Below, one piece after another: positions 5,675 to 6,198 of a stretch of 6,198 nt of DNA. This stretch comes from an uncultured Bacteroidales bacterium (GTDB taxonomy: Bacteria; Bacteroidota; Bacteroidia; Bacteroidales; Paludibacteraceae): contig CALGCU010000223.1 in NCBI GenBank assembly GCA_937886455.1, positions 1 to 6,198 of the forward strand, read 5' to 3'. The position numbers were made by a program, and so were the translations under genes. The notes under the pieces were generated by a model. It did not search any database and was not told where the DNA came from. It was given only the letters and a program-made list of their open reading frames with translations. Position 1 is the first letter of the stretch; each line of letters opens with the position of its first letter.

Positions 5675-6198
5675 TTAGAAACGGAATCCCACAGACAGAA
5701 TTGCACTATGGCGCGAAGAGGTGAGGTCAATCGGATTTAGTGTACCAGCACTAAGATTTTCAAAAGAATATAAATCTTCCTTCATCCATTTATATTGATA
5801 AGCCAAATCCACAAAGAAAGTGTTCGTTCGATAGCCCAATCCAGCACTTGCATAATGAGTAGCACCATCAAGGGAGTAGTGCATATCCGTACGAGTAGTA
5901 TTGTTCATCACATAACGGCAAGCATTATCACGTGTTAAAGCAGTTTGATAAGCATATCCGGCACGAAGGGCTAAATTAGAAAGAACCCACCATTCAGTTC
6001 CAGCTTTTACCCTATGAACATCCTTGAACATATCACGTGCATCTTGATTGATAACAGCAAATCCAGTTGCATCACCATCAGCACCCGTTAATCTTGTAGA
6101 GCGTGTGTTATTATATTCATATTCCACACTTACCAGTCCAGCCTTTGCCAACATTACAGATGCTCCAGCATTAACTTTGAATGGAGTTCTGAGTTGAT
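5675..6198 (-). CDS. OmpP1/FadL-family outer-membrane protein, C-terminal part
   Basis: The open frame runs from the stop at 5677-5675 to the right edge without interruption. The ATG at 6154 is internal: the upstream codons read QLRTPFKVNAGASV before it and are coding, so the true start is beyond the window. The 173 visible residues alternate hydrophobic and polar positions as beta-barrel strands do (VSVEYEYNN, LALRAGYAYQ, YASAGLGYR, FFVDLAYQYK) and finish with the aromatic C-terminus SVGFRF recognised by the BAM complex. LRTPFKVNAGAS followed by a GLVSVEYEY strand resembles OmpP1/FadL/TodX-type transporters, which pass hydrophobic compounds such as fatty acids through the outer membrane. The substrate here is unknown. 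The gene converges on the ABC ATPase gene with eight bases between stop codons. Confidence 0.8.
   Translation of the reverse strand, partial: QLRTPFKVNAGASVMLAKAGLVSVEYEYNNTRSTRLTGADGDATGFAVINQDARDMFKDVHRVKAGTEWWVLSNLALRAGYAYQTALTRDNACRYVMNNTTRTDMHYSLDGATHYASAGLGYRTNTFFVDLAYQYKWMKEDLYSFENLSAGTLNPIDLTSSRHSAILSVGFRF

Noticed and set aside
5431..5730. Minus-strand frame overlapping the ABC ATPase end
   Set aside because: It is antisense to the intact ATPase gene and to the start of the OmpP1/FadL tail, with no recognisable protein features.

Overview
The window looks like chromosomal DNA from a Bacteroidales bacterium, most likely Bacteroides or a close relative. Coding DNA is AT-rich, starts lack Shine-Dalgarno sequences, and promoters have the Bacteroides form (TAnnTTTG at -7, TTTG-like at -33). 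The proteins point the same way: a Bacteroidetes-type PheS, a secreted GH43 glycosidase, an SPII lipoprotein and an OmpP1/FadL-type barrel.

Layout. Positions 1-414 hold no credible gene. They contain an 11-bp tandem repeat (8-40), then a GC-rich array (about 42-204) in which a 10-bp motif close to CTAYAGGACG recurs eight times, separated by short hairpins, then a strong stem-loop (300-332) placed to terminate leftward transcription. Three complete genes follow on the minus strand. In transcription order they are a small lipoprotein (3588-3181), a GH43 enzyme four bases after it (3176-1512), and pheS (1431-415), which has its own promoter in the 80-bp gap after the GH43 gene. A 287-bp divergent intergenic region (3589-3875) carries the lipoprotein promoter, a bulged inverted repeat, a plus-strand promoter and a roughly 100-nt leader. 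On the plus strand come ispE (3876-4688) and, six bases later, a FecE/BtuD-like ABC ATPase (4695-5666) with a C-terminal extension. An OmpP1/FadL-family gene converges on it from the right edge (5675 to beyond 6198), with eight bases between the two stop codons.

How the genes fit together. PheS (translation) and IspE (isoprenoid precursor synthesis) are housekeeping functions. The lipoprotein and GH43 genes look like a two-gene unit for the cell envelope and polysaccharide degradation; no susC/susD-like gene or regulator of a polysaccharide utilisation locus lies in the window. The ABC ATPase is probably co-transcribed with ispE, although no permease or binding-protein gene is visible, so its transporter partners must lie elsewhere.

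No clearly new multi-gene system is present. The features most worth a second look are the hairpin/CTAYAGGACG array at the left edge, the inverted repeat over the ispE promoter, and the orphan ATPase with an altered Q-loop and an extra C-terminal region.
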